Shown here piece after piece: positions 44,289 to 52,504 of a DNA stretch of 64,000 nt (the stretch's first letter is position 1; each line of letters begins with the position of its first letter). Below the pieces are notes generated by a model, which was given only the letters and a program-made list of their open reading frames with translations, was not told where the DNA came from and made no database searches. This DNA comes from Pseudomonadota bacterium (lineage in GTDB: Bacteria; Myxococcota; Myxococcia; Myxococcales; Myxococcaceae). Location: NCBI GenBank assembly GCA_023426545.1, contig JAFAAN010000061.1, positions 62,001 through 126,000 on the forward strand, in the 5' to 3' direction. The translations under genes were made by a program, and so were the position numbers.

Positions 44289-44307
44289 GCGCGTCGGGCG
44301 CCTACGG
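44283..44307. terminator. Bidirectional hairpin carrying the traB stop and the convergent stop
   Basis: CCGTAGGCGC (44283-44292) pairs perfectly with GCGCCTACGG (44298-44307) around a 5-base loop. The stem includes the traB stop TAG (44286-44288) and, on the other strand, the TAG stop of the Ig-like lipoprotein gene (44304-44302). Neither side has a T tract. It may slow both polymerases at the point where the genes meet. Confidence 0.6.
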
Positions 44308-45147
44308 AACGACGAACTCCGCCGCCGTGCGCCGCCGTCCGGCGACGACGGACACCACCGCGCGCCCGGACCCCACCGCCGTCACACGCCCCTCGGGCGA
44401 CACGGACACCACCGCGGAGTCCGACGTGAAGTACTCCAGCGGCACCGCGTCCAGCACGACGCCGCTGCGGTTGAAGGCCCGCGCCTGGAGCTGCACGGAC
44501 TGCCCCCGCCGCTGGAAGGCGTGGTGGGTGAGGTTGAGCCCCAGGCGCGCGAAGTCCGCGGGCACCACCTGCACCGCGATGTGACGGCTCAGGTGCCCCA
44601 GCGACGCGCTCACCGTGGCCTTCCCCGGGCGCACGGCGATGAGCTGCCCGTCCTCCACGCGCACCACCGCCTCATCCGAGGTGCGGAACGTAGGAGCCGC
44701 ATCCTGGAGCGACGCGCCCTGCTCGTTCCGCGCCACCACGCGCAGCTTGATGACCCGGCCCACCTCCAGGAAGTCCGCCCCCGGCGCGCGCACGTCGAGC
44801 GAGTTCAGGATGGTCAACTCCAGCGGCAGCGCCGCGCGCACCTTCCCGCCCGTGGCGCCAATGGTGGTCCGCCCGGACTTGCGCACCGTCAGGAGGCCGT
44901 CCTGGACCTGCGCCACGTCCGGCGCGGAGCTGGTCCAGCGCAGCTTCGGCTCGGACATGCGCTGCCCCTCGGCGTCGTAGACCTCGTACTCCAGCTTCAC
45001 CGTCTGCCCCGGAGTGCGGAGGTACTTCGTCTCCAGCGGTTCCAGCTTCATGGTGGTGGGCGTGGGCCCGCAGGCGCTCAGCAGCCCGATGAGGACGATG
45101 AGGAGGGGGCGAAAAGGGATGCGCGGCGTCTTCACGGCTGCGCGCAT
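44302..45147 (-). CDS. Lipoprotein with bacterial Ig-like (BIG2) domains
   Basis: This 281-residue lipoprotein has a basic start and a lipobox (LLIVLIGLLSACG). The mature part consists of about three BIG2-type beta-sandwich repeats: SAPDVAQVQDGLLTVRKSGR, DEAVVRVEDGQLIAVRPGKA and DSAVVSVSPEGRVTAVGSGR. Each has the usual pattern of value, then V-x-G-x-A/T. Such domains serve in surface adhesion and assembly. The ATG at 45147 gives the signal sequence; upstream codons look non-coding. It is convergent with traB and shares its hairpin. Confidence 0.87.
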   Translation of the reverse strand: MRAAVKTPRIPFRPLLIVLIGLLSACGPTPTTMKLEPLETKYLRTPGQTVKLEYEVYDAEGQRMSEPKLRWTSSAPDVAQVQDGLLTVRKSGRTTIGATGGKVRAALPLELTILNSLDVRAPGADFLEVGRVIKLRVVARNEQGASLQDAAPTFRTSDEAVVRVEDGQLIAVRPGKATVSASLGHLSRHIAVQVVPADFARLGLNLTHHAFQRRGQSVQLQARAFNRSGVVLDAVPLEYFTSDSAVVSVSPEGRVTAVGSGRAVVSVVAGRRRTAAEFVVP

Positions 45148-45232
45148 TCTAGCCCCCACCCGTCGCACGGGTGGGAAAAGGGACCACGAGCGTTCAAGCC
45201 CGTATGCCCGCTCCCTCCCAAGACCCGCGGCC

Positions 45233-47143
45233 TCAGGCTCCGCCGGACCACTGCAAGGTCGGGATGCGCCCCTGGGGACGCGGCCCTGGGGCCAGCGACA
45301 GGGGCGGGACATAGAGCCCCAGCCGCTCGCGCTTCCACCAGATGCCCGTACGCCGCCGCTCCGCCAGGTCCGTCATCCGGTAGTCATAGAGCACCGCGCG
45401 CACCCGCCTGGGCGGCCGGCCCGGGAAGGGGTTGCCCGCCAGCAGGCCCAGCACCTCCGGTGAGCCCTCCAGCAGCCGGGCGAGGAAGGCCACGAACCAC
45501 CCCGGCGGCGAGCCGAGCGCCGCGAACCACATCTGCCAGTCCAGGCGCGGCTGATGCGGCGCCACCTGCCGGGGAGGCCGCGTCAGGTCTCCCACCTTGT
45601 AGCGGAACCGGTATTCCTTCCAGTGTTCGCCGTCGTCCGAGCCCTCCACGAGGATTTCCGGGCGCTGCACCGTCATCACGCTGAAGAGGCCATAGGGGTT
45701 CACCGAGCGCAGCGGAAGCGCCTGGGACTCCAGCCACGTCATCCACGTCCCGAGCCGCGCGGGCCGGTAGCGCTGCCACCCCTCGAAGCGGCGGAGCACC
45801 TCGGAGGCGCCCAGGACCAGCAGGGGCGCGCCGACCAGCGCGGACAGCCCCGTGCGCCACCAGGGCCGGGGCCGGGCCGGCGGGCCGTCCCGCAGCGGCA
45901 GCACGCGCCGCAGCGCCGCATCGTCCAGCAGCCACAGCCCCAGCACCCACGCCTGGACATTGAAGAACCCGTAGTTGCCCGTGGCGATGATGGCCGTCTG
46001 CAACCCGCCGAGGCTCCAGAAGGCGACCTGCCGCAGCCGCCGGGGCCCGAACGCCAGGAAGGGCACGGCCGTCTCCAGGCCGAGCACCGCTGCCGTGGAG
46101 GCGCGCTGGAGCCGAGGAGGCAGATGATGGGCGTACCAGCCGCCACGCGTCGGCAGGGGCGCCGTCTCGAAGTAGTGCTCGCACGCGGTCAGCTCGCGCC
46201 AGGTCCGGTCTCCCGACTGGAGCTTGCTGAGGCCCGAGCCGAAGTAGAGGCGGAACACCAGCAGCCGGAAGAGGAACACGTCCAGCGCGGCGGGCTCGTC
46301 GCGTCCCACACCCGGCCTCAGTCCTCCGGGCGCGGTGACGGCCGCCAGCAGCCCCATCTCCAGCAGCAGCACGTCCCACTGGAAGGAGAGGAACTCACGG
46401 CCCACGGCCACGTAGGAGAGGTACAGCGCCCACAGCAGCGACACGCTGAGCCGCGGCGCCACGTTGAAGAGCAGCGCCAGGGACAGCACCTGCCCCGCCC
46501 TGCATCCGCGCGCCAGCGCACCGTCCGACGCGTCCAGCCAGAACAGCGTGGGGATGCGGCGCCAGCGCGTCAGCGCGGAGGGCTCCTCACGGCGCTCCGC
46601 GTCCAGGCGCTCCGCCACGGGCCGGATGCCGCGCGCGCCATACAGCCCCAGCACCTGCCGTCCCAGCGAGGTGAAGGCCACCAGGAACGTGCCGCCCAGC
46701 AGCCGCAGGAAGCTCCAGCGCCCCCACCGGTACTCGTGGGGCACCACCGCGCGGCCGAAGAGCCACCGGTCCACCCGGGCCGCGCGGCGCCGGTGCCGGG
46801 CCACCACCGCATAGATGCCTTGGGAGACGTGCAGCACACCGGGGAGCAGCCCCAGCCTCGCGGCCACCCGAGCGCCCCGGCGCGGCGACGCCGCGAGCGC
46901 GCGGAACAGCGCCTCCGTTCCATGCGACACATGGCCGGAGGGCTCCACCAGCTGCATGGCCTTGTGCATGTCCGCCTTCGGGATGCCCAGCAGCCAGCGA
47001 CGCCACCACGTGCCCGCCCGGTAGCGGACGCGTCCCCCGGTCCGCCAGCGCCAGCGCGCCACCCAACGCCGACAGAACGCACAATCACCGTCATAGAGCA
47101 CCAGGGGCCGGCTCGATACGCCGCGGGGGATTCGCGCCATCAT
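45233..47143 (-). CDS. DUF393 (DCC1-like) domain fused to lipase maturation factor
   Basis: This 636-residue membrane protein has two parts. Residues ~12-120 are a DCC1-like thiol-disulfide oxidoreductase domain with LVLYDGDCAFCRRWVARW and its C-x-x-C. The rest resembles eukaryotic lipase maturation factor: several membrane segments, SFQWDVLLLEMGLLAAVTAP, FRLYFGSGLSKLQSGDRTWR, the region SYVAVGREFLSFQWD, and a soluble tail with WKEYRFRYKVGDLTRPPRQV. In animals LMF assists lipase folding in the endoplasmic reticulum; the bacterial role is unknown. The fusion suggests disulfide-linked folding of envelope enzymes. The start is the first of two adjacent ATGs. Confidence 0.88.
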   Translation of the reverse strand: MMARIPRGVSSRPLVLYDGDCAFCRRWVARWRWRTGGRVRYRAGTWWRRWLLGIPKADMHKAMQLVEPSGHVSHGTEALFRALAASPRRGARVAARLGLLPGVLHVSQGIYAVVARHRRRAARVDRWLFGRAVVPHEYRWGRWSFLRLLGGTFLVAFTSLGRQVLGLYGARGIRPVAERLDAERREEPSALTRWRRIPTLFWLDASDGALARGCRAGQVLSLALLFNVAPRLSVSLLWALYLSYVAVGREFLSFQWDVLLLEMGLLAAVTAPGGLRPGVGRDEPAALDVFLFRLLVFRLYFGSGLSKLQSGDRTWRELTACEHYFETAPLPTRGGWYAHHLPPRLQRASTAAVLGLETAVPFLAFGPRRLRQVAFWSLGGLQTAIIATGNYGFFNVQAWVLGLWLLDDAALRRVLPLRDGPPARPRPWWRTGLSALVGAPLLVLGASEVLRRFEGWQRYRPARLGTWMTWLESQALPLRSVNPYGLFSVMTVQRPEILVEGSDDGEHWKEYRFRYKVGDLTRPPRQVAPHQPRLDWQMWFAALGSPPGWFVAFLARLLEGSPEVLGLLAGNPFPGRPPRRVRAVLYDYRMTDLAERRRTGIWWKRERLGLYVPPLSLAPGPRPQGRIPTLQWSGGA

Positions 47144-47278
47144 GTAGGAACGTTGTGCCGCCGCATCGGCGCCGCCCCTTTCCCCTCGGGCGCCCGCCAT
47201 GGAAGCAGCGGGGCAGCCGAGCCGTGGCCTCCCTCCCCACCTCATGACCACCGCCTGGAGGTGCCTAGCTTTCTCCGC

Positions 47279-47932
47279 ATGAGCGAGCCCAAGGGGAAGG
47301 CGAAGCGGACAAGCGAGGTGGTGCCCGGCGTCCACCACTGGACCCTGCCCGATGACCGCATCGGCGGCACGCGCAGTGACGCGTACGCCGTGGTGGACGC
47401 GGACGGCGCCGTCGTCCTCATCGACCCGCTGCCCATCGACGAGGCGGCGCTGCGCAAGCTGGGGAACGTCTCCGCCATCGTCCTGACGGCCGGCAACCAC
47501 CAGCGCTCCGCGTGGCGGCTGCGCAAGGCCTTCAAGGTTCCCGTGTGGGCGCCCGAAGGCGCGCTGACGCTGGAGGAGCAACCGGACTTCTTCTACGTCG
47601 CGGGCGACACGCTGCCCGCGGGCCTCGTCTCGTTCCACACGCCAGGGCCCACCGAGGCGATGTACACGCTGTGGATGCAGCAGCACCCTCGGAGTGTCGC
47701 GTTCATCTCCGACCTGCTCACGCATGAGGACGGGGGCACACCGGAGTTCGTCCCCAGCGAGTACCAGGATGAGCCGCTGCGCACCCGGCACAGCGTCCAG
47801 CGCATCCTGGACCACCTGCCCGTGCAGACGCTGTGCTTCGCCCACGGCGAGCCCATTGTCCGCGACGGTGCGAGCGCGCTGCGGAGGGCCCTCCAAGAGG
47901 ACATGGAGTCCCCCGCGGCGCCCGCGCACTGA
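47279..47932 (+). CDS. Degenerate metallo-beta-lactamase-fold protein
   Basis: This 217-residue protein follows the metallo-beta-lactamase fold (SDAYAVVDADGAVVLIDPLP, SAIVLTAGNHQRSAWRLRKA, AGLVSFHTPGPTEAMYTLWM, VAFISDLLTHEDGG, TLCFAHGEPIVRDG). The metal motif HxHxDH is replaced by AGNHQRS, so metal binding is likely weak or altered. The ATG at 47279 gives the best start. The gene is divergent from the LMF-like gene, and its stop lies 7 bases from the convergent stop of the following gene. The function is unknown. Confidence 0.78.
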   Translation: MSEPKGKAKRTSEVVPGVHHWTLPDDRIGGTRSDAYAVVDADGAVVLIDPLPIDEAALRKLGNVSAIVLTAGNHQRSAWRLRKAFKVPVWAPEGALTLEEQPDFFYVAGDTLPAGLVSFHTPGPTEAMYTLWMQQHPRSVAFISDLLTHEDGGTPEFVPSEYQDEPLRTRHSVQRILDHLPVQTLCFAHGEPIVRDGASALRRALQEDMESPAAPAH

Positions 47933-47938
47933 ACCGCG

Positions 47939-48745
47939 TCAGCCGAGCGGGCCCTCCCGCACCAGCACCTGCCCCGCCTCCAGGGCAGGAGCGACCAGGT
48001 GCAGCACCTCCCCCGCCTCCGCGCGGTCGAGCAGCGCGCCCAGCGAGGGCAGGTCGGTGGCGGAGACGCGAAGCGTGGGTGTCAGCGGCAGCCGCCGCGC
48101 CATCGCATCGCCCATGCGCGAGAGGTCCGTCAGGTCCGACTCGTAGACGAACGAGCGCTCGCCATACTCATGGCCACCGGGCACGCGCCCCACCAGACGC
48201 AATGGCCCCAGCCGGGAGTGGACGCGGAGGCTGGGGTTCTCCCACTGGGCCACGCCGCGCAGCCTCCGCGCACGCAGCATCCGCAGCGTCAGCACCTTCA
48301 CCCAGGGCGAGGCGCCCGTGCCGGGCAGCACACTCAGCAGCGACACGCCGATGAACAGCCCCGGCGTCACCGAGGGCGCCGCGTAGTAGGCCGCGCCAAT
48401 GGCCGGGTCCTCGCCGGCCAGCCCCAGCCGCTCCTGAACGGTGGCCGGCAGCATCCGCGCCGGACAGCGCAGCAGGCCAATGGCGCCCGGCAGCAGGTAC
48501 AGGTCCGACAGCACCCAGCGCGGCACGCCGATGCCACCGAAGGCGAGCTGGTTCAGCGCGAGGTACTGCATCGCCAGGTCCGTGTTCCGCTCCGCGGGCA
48601 GGAACGTCACCGGCACGCCCAGGGGGGACAGGTCCAGCGCGCCCGCGTGCTCGCCCGAGCCCAGCGCCACCATCGACGCGCCCGGGTGCGCCGCGAGGAA
48701 GGCCTCCGCCTGCCGGGCCAGCGCGTCCGCGTCACCCATCCGCAT
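47939..48745 (-). CDS. Unknown protein, partner gene of a DDAH-like enzyme
   Basis: This 268-residue protein has no clear signal peptide. Notable stretches are VALGSGEHAGALDLSPLGVP, WVLSDLYLLPGAIGLLRCPA, SVTPGLFIGVSLLSVLPGTG and GGHEYGERSFVYESDLTDLS. GAGGGACATCG precedes the ATG, a good ribosome site. Its start overlaps the end of the upstream amidinohydrolase-fold gene by 14 bases, so the two are coupled. I do not recognise the family. Confidence 0.72.
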   Translation of the reverse strand: MRMGDADALARQAEAFLAAHPGASMVALGSGEHAGALDLSPLGVPVTFLPAERNTDLAMQYLALNQLAFGGIGVPRWVLSDLYLLPGAIGLLRCPARMLPATVQERLGLAGEDPAIGAAYYAAPSVTPGLFIGVSLLSVLPGTGASPWVKVLTLRMLRARRLRGVAQWENPSLRVHSRLGPLRLVGRVPGGHEYGERSFVYESDLTDLSRMGDAMARRLPLTPTLRVSATDLPSLGALLDRAEAGEVLHLVAPALEAGQVLVREGPLG

Positions 48746-49628
48746 CGATGTCCCTCGCGACCGCCGGCAACCGGAACGCCTCCGGAATCGTCAGGACCGA
48801 CGCGTCCACCTCCGCGCGCGACACGAGGCAGCGCGACGAGCCGCCGCCCTTTTCACACAGCTCGCGCATGGTGAGGGGCACGACGCGCAGGCCGAACGAC
48901 TCCAGCCGCTCCCGCACCGACTGCGGCACCACCGAGGGCGCCAGCACGTCGCGCCCCATCGGCAGGCCGTTGGTGGCATAGCGGCGAATCTCCGCCTCCG
49001 TCACGACGAGCAGCCGGTGCTCGCCGAAGCGCTCGCGCAGCAGCGCGTGGGACGCCTCCGTCATCACCTCCGGGCACACCATCAGCCGGTCCGCCGCGGG
49101 CAGCGGGAGCACGGCCATGTTGCCGTGGAAGGCGGGCTCGCGGACCTCCACGCGCAGCACCTCGCCTGGGAAGTAGCGCGCGGCGGCCTCCAGGCCATCG
49201 AGCGTCGTGCGCCCGCCCCAGAACAGCAGCGTGACACCGTCGAAGGTGGCCACGTCGCCATGGGCCTCCCAGGTGCCAGCGCCGGGGTCCACCACCTCCA
49301 TGCCCAGCGCCCGGGCCAGGGGCGCCCAGTGCTCGCGCTCCGCCTGCCGGTGCGCGCTCATCATGCGCGGCAACAGGAACAGGGGCGCAGCCCCCGGCCG
49401 CGGCACCACCTGCCCGCATTCGGCCGCGTAGGGCATGCCCGTCAGCAGCTCGGAGGGTGACGGCAGCGCGACCACCGTGCCGCCGCGCGCTTCGATTTCC
49501 CGAGCGAGCGCCAGCCATTCCCGCCGCGCCTGACGCGCGTCCACGGGAGGCGCCTCTCGGCTGCGGAAGTTGCTCCGGCCGCGCAGGGCCCACGTGCGGC
49601 CCGGCGGCGACATGAGGAAGAGGTCCAT
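48732..49628 (-). CDS. Dimethylarginine dimethylaminohydrolase / arginine deiminase-fold enzyme
   Basis: This 298-residue protein has the beta/alpha-propeller fold signatures of the guanidine-modifying superfamily. MPYAAECGQVVPRPG is near the N-terminus. The acidic and His residues of the active site appear in WEAHGDVATFDG and PAFHGNMAVLPLP. The catalytic Cys lies near the end, in KGGGSSRCLVSRAEVD. DDAH releases citrulline from methylated arginine; relatives act on arginine or agmatine. It is transcribed ahead of an overlapping gene of unknown function. The exact substrate is not deducible. Confidence 0.82.
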   Translation of the reverse strand: MDLFLMSPPGRTWALRGRSNFRSREAPPVDARQARREWLALAREIEARGGTVVALPSPSELLTGMPYAAECGQVVPRPGAAPLFLLPRMMSAHRQAEREHWAPLARALGMEVVDPGAGTWEAHGDVATFDGVTLLFWGGRTTLDGLEAAARYFPGEVLRVEVREPAFHGNMAVLPLPAADRLMVCPEVMTEASHALLRERFGEHRLLVVTEAEIRRYATNGLPMGRDVLAPSVVPQSVRERLESFGLRVVPLTMRELCEKGGGSSRCLVSRAEVDASVLTIPEAFRLPAVARDIDADG

Positions 49629-49853
49629 GGTGCCTTTGCTTCTACCCCTCCCGGGCCCCGCGCCGCCAACGCACCCGCGCCGCCTGCCCGGAGCGCCGCC
49701 TCGCCATCAAACCTGGGCGGTAGGGCGTGGTCGGCGCCAGCCCCCTGCCCTGACAACCCCACGCCCTGGCGCCCACCGGAAATGAACGCTGGCGCACCCT
49801 GGCCGCATCTTCTTCGTGGTCACCCGGGCCCAGCCGGGACAGGCTGTCCCCAC

Positions 49854-51551
49854 GTGGACGAGACGAGCCTTCCCGAACCCGAAGCCCTGCGTTCCCTGCT
49901 GAAGACGGCCCTGGAGCTGCCCGCGCTGCGGCCGCATGCCGCCCGCCTGGAGCGGCTCGCGGACGACTACGCGCGAGGCGTGGCGCGCAAGGACGCGCCG
50001 CTGACCGTGGCGCTGGTGGGCGCCACCGGCGCGGGCAAGTCCACCCTGCTCAACGCACTGGCGGGGCAGGCCCTGTCGCGCGAAGGCGTCAACCGGCCCA
50101 CCAGCACCGCCGCCACGGTGTTCGCGCCCGAGGGCACCCCCACGGACGCCCTGGCCGGCTCCGGCGCGCGGGTGGTGACGTACGCGCCCGGCCCCCAGGG
50201 CCTGTGGGGCGGACAGGTCTTCATCGACACACCGGACCTCAACAGCGTGGCCACCACCCACCGCGAGGTCGCGCGCGCGGCGCTGGAGCGCGCGGACGTC
50301 GCGCTCGTCGTCATGCACCGCGGCAGCGTGGCCGAGGCCACCCAGGTGGAGTTCCTGACGGAGTTCGCCCGCCGCCGCGCGCTCGTCTTCATCCTCAACT
50401 TCGCGGATGAGCTGTCCACCGGCTCGCGCGACACGCTCAAGGCCCAGGTGCGCCAGGTGGCGTCCGAGCAGTACGGACTGGCCCAGGAGGACGTGCCCGT
50501 CTTCGCCATCAGCGCGCTGGCGGCGAAGGACGGCCGTGACGTGTCGGGTGAGTTCGGCGCGCTCCTCTTCCACCTGCGCGGGCTGGCCACCCAGGCCGTG
50601 GCCGCGCGCGTGCGCAAGACGAATGCGCTGGGCGCGCTGGAAGAGGTGCACACGCGCGTGGAAGGCGCGCTGGAGGAGACGGAGGCGCTGCTGTCGCGCA
50701 CGCGCGCCGCGCTGGGCTCCGGGCTGGAGAAGGCGGCCGAGGGCCTGTGCGCGGACTTCGATACCCGGCTGGGGCTGGCGCACGGCCATCTCGCGGCGGA
50801 GGTGCGCCGGCAGGCCGGGGGCCGCTTCTGGGGCCCCGCCGCGTGGGGCCTGCGGCTGTCCCTCTGGGGCGCTAGCGGGCTGGGCGCGGCTGCGCTGGTG
50901 GGGCGGCGCAGCCTGCCCGCGGGGTTGGCGGTGGCGGCGGCCTCCACCATGGTGGACGTGGTGCGCGGACACACCCGCGCGCGCGCCGCCGAGTCCGCGG
51001 TGGTGGAGCCCTTCGAGGACGACTTCAGCGCCGAGTCCGCGGCGCGCACGGCGCTGGCGGAGGCGCGCAGCGTGGCGCGCGCGGGCGGACTGGACCCCGC
51101 GCTGCTGGGAGTGCCCGACGTGGACACGCTGCTGGAGGAGGTGCGGGTGGCGCGCGCGGGGGCGTGGCGCTACACGGCCACCACCGGCGTGGCGGAGGCG
51201 GTGGCCAGGTGGTGGCGCACCGCGCGCTGGCTGGTGCTGCCGCTCATCAACCTGCCGCTGCTGGCCCTGCTGGGACACGTGGGCTACCGCGTGGTGCGGG
51301 CCTACGTGGAAGGCCCCCTGTTGCCGCTGGACTACTTCGTCAACGCGGGGGCCCTCTTCGCGCTGCTCGCCGGAGCGGGCGCGCTGCTGGCCTCAGCGAG
51401 TCTCGCGGGGGCCGCTCGCCGTGCGGGAGCCGCCGGCCGGGCGCGCTTCGTGGAGGCCCTGGCCACCCTGGGCGGGCGGCTGGGAGAGGCCGTCGAGGAT
51501 GCGCTCCGCCCCGGCCGGGAGGCCGCGCGGCGCCTGCTGGCGCTCCGGTGA
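49854..51551 (+). CDS. Membrane-associated large GTPase
   Basis: This 565-residue protein has the P-loop GATGAGKS at residues 56-63, switch I Thr in NRPTSTAATVF, and Walker B DTPDLNS at 125-131. The G4 position reads LNFADEL (181-187), that is N-F-x-D in place of N-K-x-D. After a long helical region there are two strong hydrophobic segments near the C-terminus (WLVLPLINLPLLALLGHV, ALFALLAGAGALLASASLAG), so the protein is probably anchored in the inner membrane. It resembles bacterial dynamin-like/YfjP proteins. The start is GTG. The 3' end overlaps the convergent peptidase gene by 159 bases. Confidence 0.8.
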   Translation: MDETSLPEPEALRSLLKTALELPALRPHAARLERLADDYARGVARKDAPLTVALVGATGAGKSTLLNALAGQALSREGVNRPTSTAATVFAPEGTPTDALAGSGARVVTYAPGPQGLWGGQVFIDTPDLNSVATTHREVARAALERADVALVVMHRGSVAEATQVEFLTEFARRRALVFILNFADELSTGSRDTLKAQVRQVASEQYGLAQEDVPVFAISALAAKDGRDVSGEFGALLFHLRGLATQAVAARVRKTNALGALEEVHTRVEGALEETEALLSRTRAALGSGLEKAAEGLCADFDTRLGLAHGHLAAEVRRQAGGRFWGPAAWGLRLSLWGASGLGAAALVGRRSLPAGLAVAAASTMVDVVRGHTRARAAESAVVEPFEDDFSAESAARTALAEARSVARAGGLDPALLGVPDVDTLLEEVRVARAGAWRYTATTGVAEAVARWWRTARWLVLPLINLPLLALLGHVGYRVVRAYVEGPLLPLDYFVNAGALFALLAGAGALLASASLAGAARRAGAAGRARFVEALATLGGRLGEAVEDALRPGREAARRLLALR

Positions 51552-52184
51552 CATGGACACCACCGGCTGACCCGGCGTGTGGGTGCCGCCGTTGCTCGCC
51601 ATGAGCGCCTGCATGCCGTTGTCCTGGCAGAGGGGCGCGGCCACGCGGGTGTCGCGCACCGGGTCGCCATAGCCAGCGATGCGCGCGGGGACGGACGGGT
51701 TGTTCCAGCCCTTACCGCCTTCACGCGCCACCTTGAAGTGCAGGTGCGCGCCGCAGGCCCAGCCCGTGGAGCCGGAGAAGCCGATGAGCTGCCCCTCCTT
51801 CACGACGTCTCCCGGCTTCACCACCACCGCGCTGAAGTGGAGGTACTGCGTCTCCAGCCCGTCGGCGTGGGAGATGACGACGTAGTTGGCGTGCGGCGCG
51901 AACTTCTCGTCGCAGCCTCCCGTGGTGCTGTCACCGCGCGCCATGCGCACCGTGCCGTCGCGCGCGGCGACGATGGGCGTGCCGTCCGGCATGCGGAAGT
52001 CCCAGGCATGGGTGTCGTTGTGCTGGTGGCTCCCCGTGTCGTGCCCCTGGCTCACCGTGTAGATGCGGCCACAGGCGAAGGGGACGCCCACCTCGGGCAT
52101 GTCGACCGCAGCGGTGACGGAGGGGGAAGGGGTCGCGGGGGCCGAAGCCAGGAGAGAACCAAGAAGAAGGGCTGAGAGGTTCAT
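51393..52184 (-). CDS. M23-family (LytM) peptidase-like secreted protein
   Basis: This 263-residue secreted protein has the signal MNLSALLLGSLLASAPATPS. The LytM/lysostaphin-like domain (about 30-185) has the zinc motifs HQHNDTHAWDF and CGAHLHFKV, and the family core VVKPGDVVKEGQLIGFSGST. Such enzymes cut peptidoglycan cross-links. The extra Cys residues (PFACGRIY, TGGCDEKF) suggest disulfides. The last ~53 residues are encoded antisense to the GTPase gene and lack domain character, so the ancestral end was probably upstream of 51551. The ATG at 52184 leads directly into the signal peptide. Confidence 0.85.
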   Translation of the reverse strand: MNLSALLLGSLLASAPATPSPSVTAAVDMPEVGVPFACGRIYTVSQGHDTGSHQHNDTHAWDFRMPDGTPIVAARDGTVRMARGDSTTGGCDEKFAPHANYVVISHADGLETQYLHFSAVVVKPGDVVKEGQLIGFSGSTGWACGAHLHFKVAREGGKGWNNPSVPARIAGYGDPVRDTRVAAPLCQDNGMQALMASNGGTHTPGQPVVSMSPERQQAPRGLPAGAERILDGLSQPPAQGGQGLHEARPAGGSRTASGPRETR

Positions 52185-52504
52185 ATCGGGGCGGGGCGAA
52201 AACGACGGCAAGTGGCGCCGGTATTTCCCTGCGGATTTACCCTGCGCCTGTCCGGGGGACGGCACGGAGGGCCTTGGCCAGTCCGCCCGCCCGTAGGGCT
52301 TCGCCCCAAGGTCCAGACGAGCGCCGCGCGAGCACCGGCCGGGCCCCTGCCCTCCCGCCTGCCGGGTGGCCTGGCTCGGGAGAAACGCGCGCCCTCCACT
52401 TCCGCCCACGCCCGTCCATGCACAGAGGGCAATGCCGCCAGCGCCCCCCCGCGCCAACAAAGTGACTGGTCACTTAATAAGTTCGAGATTATCCTCCAGG
52501 GTGA
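52185..52504. other. Intergenic region upstream of the TetR-type gene
   Basis: These 320 bases hold no credible gene. The right end contains the palindromic operator candidate at 52460-52475 and an AT-richer stretch (TTAATAAG) before the TetR-type start. The left part is GC-rich and featureless; the peptidase frame stays open into it, but the codons look non-coding. Confidence 0.5.
52460..52475. promoter_or_regulatory. Palindromic operator candidate for the TetR regulator
   Basis: AAGTGAC and GTCACTT form a perfect 7-bp inverted repeat separated by two bases (TG). It lies 29 bases before the TetR-type gene start and next to an AT-rich stretch likely to hold the promoter. TetR regulators commonly bind such palindromes at their own promoters. 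Confidence 0.65.

Noticed and set aside
52185..52460. Upstream extension of the M23 peptidase gene
   Set aside because: The in-frame extension of 92 codons lacks coding character, whereas the ATG at 52184 begins a clear signal peptide.
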